The notes under the pieces: model-generated
Seen by the model: only the letters and a program-made list of their open reading frames with translations
Database searches by the model: none
What the model was told of the DNA's origin: nothing
Origin: Opitutaceae bacterium
Lineage (GTDB): Bacteria; Verrucomicrobiota; Verrucomicrobiia; Opitutales; Opitutaceae
Assembly (NCBI GenBank): GCA_031254955.1
Contig: JAIRTK010000260.1
Location: 1 to 5,459, forward strand
Length of the DNA stretch: 5,459 bases
Direction of reading: 5' to 3'
Position numbers and translations under genes: made by a program
In this document: positions 1 through 5,459 of the stretch, piece after piece
How the letters are laid out: each line of letters begins with the position of its first letter
How positions within the stretch are numbered: the first letter of the stretch is position 1

Positions 1-65
1 TTTCTTAATCAAAAACCTTCTTAAGAAACACTCTCCAAGCCGACCACGAATTGTGCGGATTTTAA

Positions 66-145
66 TGAATAACACAGATAACCTCTTTGTTTTTCAATGA
101 GTTAAACATCCGTGCAATCTGTTTTATCCGTGCAATCCGTGGTTA
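66..145. repeat. Degenerate 'atccgtgcaatc' dispersed repeat
   Basis: The 12-mer atccgtgcaatc occurs twice, at 108-119 and 126-137, with an 18-base period. Related words ('aacacagat', 'atccgtgg') flank the copies. On the minus strand this reads as alternating 'cacggatt' and 'cagatt' words. I recall similar intergenic repeats from several environmental phyla, but this is memory rather than a search. No function is apparent, and its open minus frame (TDCTDKTDCTD-like) should not be called a protein. Confidence 0.55.
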
Positions 146-196
146 AAAGGATTGGTGTAAAGTGTGAAACTGGGTGGAAAGTGGTATCACTCTTTT

Positions 197-286
197 GCAG
201 GGGCGTCGCTTGCGACGCCCGGCTTGATAACCGCGCTCCAGCAAAGGCCGCGCTCCAGCGACGGGCTTCGCAAGCGAAGCCCCTAC
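197..286. repeat. REP/BIME-like pair of inverted hairpins
   Basis: Two perfect 9-bp stems with 2-base loops face each other. Hairpin A is 201-209 pairing with 212-220 (gggcgtcgc / gcgacgccc). Hairpin B is 263-271 pairing with 274-282 (gggcttcgc / gcgaagccc). The outer sequences around A and the reverse complement of B also match (the words 'aggggc' and 'gcccg'), so the whole is an imperfect inverted repeat. Between the hairpins the 12-mer ccgcgctccagc is repeated at 231-242 and 248-259. The stems differ at one base pair, G-C in A and T-A in B, so pairing is kept. This architecture resembles REP doublets mobilised in trans by REP-associated tyrosine transposases. No such transposase lies in the window. 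Confidence 0.65.
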
Positions 287-367
287 ATGGCTCTGCTTCT
301 AAAGGGCACTTTTCACTGGGAATGGGTATGCGCCGCCGTTCTTGCATTCCACGGACTCCGGCAACAG

Positions 368-395
368 AAAGGCGCGCCGGCATGGGCGCGCCTTT
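368..395 (-). terminator. Probable intrinsic terminator of tilS-ftsH
   Basis: A perfect 11-bp stem (368-378 with 385-395, core ggcgcgcc flanked by aaa/ttt) encloses a 6-base loop. It starts about 30 bases past the ftsH stop codon. Read on the minus strand the stem ends in TTTCTGTT, a short, imperfect U-tract, as is common in GC-rich genomes. The stem is symmetrical, with ttt also on the plus strand, so it could act in both directions. The placement is good; the weak U-tract is the main doubt. Confidence 0.65.
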
Positions 396-425
396 GGCTT
401 GAGGGAATTTGTCGCGCGTATTCGG

Positions 426-2453
<2,028 letters not shown>

Positions 2454-2466
2454 TAACGTGTTTGGA

Positions 2467-4251
2467 CTAAGGCCGCACCGTGGAGGTTCCTGACTTATAA
2501 GTCAAACGCAGCCCGACGCCCGAATTATTGGAAATTTTCACCTCGTCGGCGGGCGGCAGGCCGGGCACCCACACGATGCGCCCGCGCGCATCGCACACCA
2601 CGGGCAACGCCAATCGCCGGCCAGCCGGGATTTTCCGATTGATGAACAGATCGTGCAACTTCGCCGAGCCTGGCGCGCCCAGCGGGCGATAACGGTCGCC
2701 GGGCGCCCAAGGCCGCGCGACCAACGGCGGCGCCGCCTCCTCCAAGGAAACACAAACCTCGCGCGCCGGATCCCAGTCCCCGGCCAGAATCCGCGCGCGC
2801 AATCCAGGCGAAATCGCGACCTCCCGCGCGGCGAGCACCGCCCCGTCGGGCAGAAACAAAACGCATCCGGCCCGCGCCGGCAGGCTCGCCGACGCGCCCG
2901 CCAGCCAGCGCCCTACCGCGCCGCCGCCCGGCAAGGCGGACGCATCGCCCGCGTCCGCCGCCAAAAACGCAAGCACGCCGCCGCGCATGACGGCGAACCC
3001 GCCGCCGACGCTCACGCGTTGAAAATCCCCGCCCCTCATGCACAACTCCAGCAACGCCTCGAACCCCGCCCGCGCCAGCCCGCCCGCCGGCTCCCACCGG
3101 CGCAACGCCCGCCGCCAGAGCGCGCGCGGTTTCCCCGCCAGCACGCGGAGATCCAAAGGGGGCACGGGCGTCCCGTCCGTGTTTGCCGCCGCCACACCCA
3201 AAGGAGCGTGGGCATTCCTGCCCGCGAAATCGCGGACAGGAATGTCCGCGCTCCTGTTCTCGCCAGCGCCACCGTTTTCCCCGGCGAATGCGATGCCGTC
3301 GGCGCGTCTATCCATTCCGCGCTCCGCGCTCCGCGCGCCGCATTCCATCAACTCCCCCAGCCACGCCTCCAGCGCCTCGTCATCCTCCTCCAGCCACTCC
3401 CGCGAAAGCGCCGCCCCGGCAAGCGCGTCACCCGGCGCCGCCGCCAGCCATGCCGGCAACACATCGCGCCGGATTCGATTGCGAAAAAAATCCCCGCCCG
3501 CGTTCGTCGCGTCCTCGCGCCACGCAACGCCGCGCGCGCGCAGCGCCGCCGTGATCTCCGCCTTGGTCAACGCCAGCAACGGACGCAAAAACACGCGCCC
3601 GTCCGCCAGCCGCTGCGCGGGCCTCGGCGCGGCCAGCCCGGCGGAACTGCTCCCGCGCGCCAGCCGCATGAGCTGCGTCTCCGCGACATCGTCCTTCTGA
3701 TGCCCCAGCCACAACACCCGCGCCCCCAGCGCGTCCATCTCCCGCCTGAAAAACGCATGCCGCTCCTCCCGCGCCCGCGCCTCGCTCACCCGCGCCTCGC
3801 TCACCCGCGCCGGCGGCACCGTCGGCGACAAACCCGGCGCGGACGATGGCGGTATTTTGAAATTTTGGACTTTTGAGTTTTGGGATTCTTTTGGAATTTG
3901 GACTTTGGGATTTGGGATTTTTCCCATCACCGGCGTGTCCTCCCAGCGCCCCGCTCGAAACGCCACGCCGAGCGCCGCGCACACCTCCCGGCAGAACCGC
4001 TCGTCCCCATCGCTCGCCTCGCCGCGCAAGCGATGGTTGAAGTGCAACGCCACCAGCCGCCCCCGCCGTTCCGGCCAAAGCCCGGCCACCGCCAGCAGCA
4101 ACGCCAACGAATCCGCCCCGCCGGAAAACGCGACGCACCAAAGCCCGGCATCCCCCGTCCGTGCGCCGGCTTCCGCGAGCGCGGCCCGGTGCAGCGCCCC
4201 GCGAGGAAACAGCGGCTCCTTCAACACCATGCCCATGTCGCGCGAGATCAT
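2467..4251 (-). CDS. tilS: tRNA(Ile)-lysidine synthase, enlarged by repeats
   Basis: TilS uses ATP and lysine to convert C34 of tRNA-Ile(CAU) to lysidine, switching recognition to AUA and charging to isoleucine. From the ATG at 4251 the protein is 594 residues. It shows the PP-loop SGGADS (43-48), HFNHRLRG (70-77), LGHQKDDVAET (182-192), EDATN (246-250) and RNRIR (257-261). A C-terminal TilS domain (about 514-585) contains WAPGDRYRPLG, KLHDLF and a WVPGLPP segment. TilS is usually about 430-480 residues. The excess sits in two zones, about 110-155 and 305-360, which hold repeat-derived sequence. The frame stays open for 50 more codons upstream, to an ATG at 4401. I preferred 4251 because that leader has no TilS-like sequence; 4236 and 4230 are alternatives. 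No start has a good Shine-Dalgarno sequence. It is the first gene of a likely tilS-ftsH operon. Confidence 0.94.
   Translation of the reverse strand: MISRDMGMVLKEPLFPRGALHRAALAEAGARTGDAGLWCVAFSGGADSLALLLAVAGLWPERRGRLVALHFNHRLRGEASDGDERFCREVCAALGVAFRAGRWEDTPVMGKIPNPKVQIPKESQNSKVQNFKIPPSSAPGLSPTVPPARVSEARVSEARAREERHAFFRREMDALGARVLWLGHQKDDVAETQLMRLARGSSSAGLAAPRPAQRLADGRVFLRPLLALTKAEITAALRARGVAWREDATNAGGDFFRNRIRRDVLPAWLAAAPGDALAGAALSREWLEEDDEALEAWLGELMECGARSAERGMDRRADGIAFAGENGGAGENRSADIPVRDFAGRNAHAPLGVAAANTDGTPVPPLDLRVLAGKPRALWRRALRRWEPAGGLARAGFEALLELCMRGGDFQRVSVGGGFAVMRGGVLAFLAADAGDASALPGGGAVGRWLAGASASLPARAGCVLFLPDGAVLAAREVAISPGLRARILAGDWDPAREVCVSLEEAAPPLVARPWAPGDRYRPLGAPGSAKLHDLFINRKIPAGRRLALPVVCDARGRIVWVPGLPPADEVKISNNSGVGLRLTYKSGTSTVRP
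2491..2504. repeat. Perfect 14-bp palindrome at the 3' end of tilS
   Basis: The sequence TGACTTATAAGTCA is its own reverse complement. It lies across the last conserved TilS residues (LTYKS), 38 bases before the ftsH start. It could be an operator-like site, a repeat remnant or chance. Nothing else in the window matches it. Confidence 0.45.
3203..3254. repeat. 52-bp palindromic element within tilS
   Basis: The left arm 3203-3226 pairs with the right arm 3231-3254 around a 4-base loop (aaat), with 21 of 24 positions complementary. On the tilS strand it is read as RSADIPVRDFAGRNAHAP, residues 333-350 of the 594-residue protein, between a linker and the LDLRVLAGKPRALWRR segment that resumes TilS-like sequence. 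The arm core is 'cattcctg', bordered by 'ggagcg' and 'ctcc'. It looks like a dispersed repeat inserted in frame. I recall similar words in other Verrucomicrobiota genomes, unverified. Confidence 0.75.
3313..3346. repeat. 7-bp tandem cluster in tilS
   Basis: The unit ccgcgct occurs at 3317-3323 and 3324-3330, followed by ccgcgcg at 3331-3337. The cluster is bordered by cattccgc (3313-3320) and cgcattcc (3339-3346). On the tilS strand it encodes the low-complexity stretch ECGARSAERGM, just before the palindromic insertion. It is probably either another repeat fragment or slippage in a GC-rich linker. Confidence 0.5.
3776..3805. repeat. 15-bp perfect tandem duplication in tilS
   Basis: The unit cgcgcctcgctcacc is present twice in a row, at 3776-3790 and 3791-3805, and a third copy begins (cgcgcc). 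It encodes VSEAR twice. The second copy on the protein leads directly into AREERHAFFRR, which matches the usual helix before the LGH motif of TilS. The length is a multiple of three, so the frame is unaffected. Confidence 0.8.
3850..3922. repeat. G/T-rich degenerate repeat block within tilS
   Basis: The plus strand of this block is almost entirely G, T and A, in a gene that is otherwise very GC-rich. It repeats variants of 'tttggac' and 'tgggatt': tttggacttt occurs at 3864-3873 and 3897-3906, exactly 33 bases (11 codons) apart, and gggattt is repeated in tandem at 3907-3920. On the tilS strand it encodes a Lys/Pro/Gln/Asn-rich stretch containing PKVQIPKES and SKVQNFKIP, at about residues 111-134 of the 594-residue protein. 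The position corresponds to a loop between the first part of the PP-loop domain and the helix before LGH. Confidence 0.75.
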
Positions 4252-4613
4252 TTGCCGACCATCAGAACACGCCCGCCCCCGTGTGTCGATTCGCGAAACA
4301 ATACGCCGATATACAAGGAGGAATGCCTTCAGGAGGGGCATCTTCAGCACTGTCAAACGCAAGGCCCGCAGCTTCCGCTCCGTCAACAACCTTATCGCCA
4401 TGCTCTACTTCAACTCCGTCCCCTTTTTTTTGTTCAAAAATGGCGAAGAACCGGAAATTTTGATACACGGCATCCGCCATGTATGCGGAATGAAAAGAAA
4501 ATTCTTGACGCCAAGTAGTTTTTAACCTGTATCCCTATTGGCATTCCTATCTATGCCATCTTTGTGAAAGCGTCTTTTTATATACCTGAAAACCGATACT
4601 TGAAAAACCTATT
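4252..4613. other. Divergent intergenic region, tilS / methyltransferase
   Basis: This stretch separates divergently transcribed genes and is where GC falls from the tilS level to the AT-rich level of the gene on the right. The tilS frame is open to 4401, but its sequence there shows no TilS features. A homopolymer-rich patch lies near 4421-4441. It presumably holds promoters for both genes. I see one candidate on the plus strand and no convincing one for tilS. A small imperfect hairpin occurs around 4470-4492 (ccgc / gcgg). Confidence 0.55.
4505..4533 (+). promoter_or_regulatory. Candidate sigma-70-type promoter for methyltransferase
   Basis: TTGACG at 4505-4510 matches the -35 consensus at five of six bases. 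After a 17-base spacer, TGTATC (4528-4533) is a poor -10 box. It points to the gene starting at 4614 and would leave a leader of about 70 bases. The region is AT-rich, so chance matches are likely. Confidence 0.25.
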
Positions 4614-5399
4614 ATGCGACAATATATTCTTAAGGCAATATGCCTCATCACGCCGATTCGGGCATGGCGCAAAAAAATGCGAACCAAGGCCAGGGAAATT
4701 GGTGAGGAGAATTTCCACAATAAGATGTTAAATAAATATTGGGGGAAAGATGTGCGCATATTGTCGGGGCCGTTCAAAGGCATGCGTTACATAACACAAT
4801 CCAATGGCAGTGTTTTTTTTCCAAAATTGATTGGGTGTTATGAGGAAAACCTGCATCCGTGGCTGAATGAAATCAAGAAGCAAAAGTACGAAGTTATTTT
4901 AGACATAGGGTGTGCCGAGGGATATTATGCCGCTGGCTTTGCCTATAACAACTATGCGCAGACGGTTTACGCATATGATATTGACGATATTGCCCGCAAG
5001 AATGCGATCGAGTTGATTGCGATCAACGGGCTGTCAGATCGCGTTTTTGTGCGAGGCTTGTGCACTTACGAGGAAATCGAGAAAACGACCAAAGACAAAA
5101 AGGCGTTGGTTTTTTGTGATATTGAGGGTGCGGAGGATTTACTGCTAAATCCAGAAACCATACCGGCGCTAAAGAACATTGATTTTATTATTGAAACACA
5201 TGACTCGCTATCAAAAGGCGTGACCGACCGCTTGATCGAGCGCTTCCAGTTAACACATCGAATCCAGATCGAGAGCGAGCATGACATAAACTATAATGCT
5301 TATCCGATTTTTGATTCGATGAGTGTTAAATTGCGCAAGCAACTCTCTTCTGAAAAACGCATCCTCGGTATGGTGTGGTTAAAGTTAACAGTGCGTTAG
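4614..5399 (+). CDS. SAM-dependent methyltransferase, FkbM-like
   Basis: This 261-residue protein looks like a class I (Rossmann-fold) methyltransferase that uses S-adenosylmethionine. Motif I is LDIGCAEGYYAAG (96-108), with D97, G99 and G103 in the glycine-rich loop. A second acidic strand, VYAYDID (118-124), would place D122 at the ribose-binding position. FCDIEGAEDLLL (167-178) resembles the D-x-E-G-A-E motif of FkbM-type enzymes. The N-terminal part contains GPFKGMRYI and PKLIGCYEENLHPWL, words I associate, from memory, with methyltransferases of surface-polysaccharide loci. The substrate cannot be read from the sequence. There is no signal peptide, so it is probably cytoplasmic. The start at 4614 lacks a Shine-Dalgarno sequence, and the ATG at 4677 (M22) is possible. 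GC is about 42% in a counted line against over 70% in a counted ftsH line, suggesting later acquisition. Confidence 0.8.
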   Translation: MRQYILKAICLITPIRAWRKKMRTKAREIGEENFHNKMLNKYWGKDVRILSGPFKGMRYITQSNGSVFFPKLIGCYEENLHPWLNEIKKQKYEVILDIGCAEGYYAAGFAYNNYAQTVYAYDIDDIARKNAIELIAINGLSDRVFVRGLCTYEEIEKTTKDKKALVFCDIEGAEDLLLNPETIPALKNIDFIIETHDSLSKGVTDRLIERFQLTHRIQIESEHDINYNAYPIFDSMSVKLRKQLSSEKRILGMVWLKLTVR

Positions 5400-5459
5400 G
5401 TAATTTTAGCTTTTCCTAAATCATCTATTCGTTGAACATCTCGAAACGTGATTTTTTAG

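Larger units (their letters stand above)
1..425. other. Gene-free, repeat-rich region downstream of ftsH
   Basis: I find no credible gene here. The open frames present run through repeats and show no recognisable protein family. From left to right the region contains an 8-bp inverted repeat (1-8 with 21-28), a degenerate 'atccgtgcaatc' type repeat, two perfect hairpins facing each other, and a strong stem-loop just past the ftsH stop codon. The left 200 bases are clearly lower in GC than the rest. The density of repeats fits a landing zone for dispersed non-coding elements between transcription units. Confidence 0.7.

Noticed and set aside
197..286. A complete insertion sequence or a CRISPR array
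   Set aside because: There is no transposase and I see no clear target-site duplication. The repeats are two inverted hairpins, not regularly spaced direct repeats with unique spacers.
112..402. Small open frames on both strands in the left region
   Set aside because: They run across the repeats and the terminator stem and show no protein-like features.
2653..3876. A 407-codon open frame on the plus strand opposite tilS
   Set aside because: The translation is Arg/Pro/Gln-rich low-complexity sequence, and the opposite strand carries all TilS motifs.
3203..3922. tilS as a frameshifted or broken gene
   Set aside because: The inserted segments keep the frame, and TilS motifs are found in order on both sides of each, so it looks intact.
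4328..4356. A tilS promoter based on TTGACA on the minus strand (4356-4351)
   Set aside because: At 17 bases spacing the would-be -10 box is CCTGAA, which does not match the consensus.
5428..5457. A terminator for the methyltransferase gene
   Set aside because: Only 4-bp arms (ttcg 5428-5431 with cgaa 5442-5445) precede the T-run, too weak to support a call.

Overview
The window is a GC-rich bacterial chromosome segment, roughly 65-70% GC by eye over most of its length. It holds three genes. Two lie on the minus strand and look like one operon, tilS then ftsH. The third, a low-GC SAM-dependent methyltransferase-like gene, lies on the plus strand. The GC content, the absence of clear Shine-Dalgarno sequences, the Opitutaceae-like FtsH ends and the types of dispersed repeat suggest Verrucomicrobiota, possibly Opitutales. 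That assignment rests on memory of such genomes, not on a search.

Layout. Bases 1-425 carry no credible gene. They hold a decayed tandem repeat of the 'atccgtgcaatc' type, a pair of oppositely oriented hairpins resembling a REP/BIME-like unit (about 197-286), and a perfect GC-rich stem-loop (368-395) that probably terminates ftsH. ftsH (426-2453, minus) is complete, with every catalytic motif of the membrane AAA+ zinc protease. tilS (2467 to about 4251, minus) encodes tRNA(Ile)-lysidine synthase and ends 13 bases before ftsH starts. Bases 4252-4613 are a divergent intergenic region of falling GC. The methyltransferase-like gene (4614-5399, plus) is about 42% GC. The last 60 bases show nothing clear.

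How the genes relate. TilS makes the lysidine at C34 of tRNA-Ile(CAU), needed to read AUA. FtsH is the membrane quality-control protease. tilS and ftsH are neighbours in many bacteria, so their coupling here is ordinary. The methyltransferase is transcribed divergently, has different base composition, and probably belongs to a cell-surface or polysaccharide gene set continuing to the right.

The most unusual feature is inside tilS. Its reading frame has absorbed several repeat-like segments without losing frame or core motifs: a G/T-rich repeat block (about 3850-3922), a 15-bp tandem duplication (3776-3805), a 7-bp tandem cluster (3313-3346) and a 52-bp near-perfect palindrome (3203-3254). They fall in two zones that appear as insertions relative to the usual TilS layout and make the protein about 594 residues instead of the usual 430-480. 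This resembles the known Rickettsia palindromic elements inserted in-frame in genes, but with different sequences. I see no CRISPR array, tRNA, rRNA, transposase or complete novel system.
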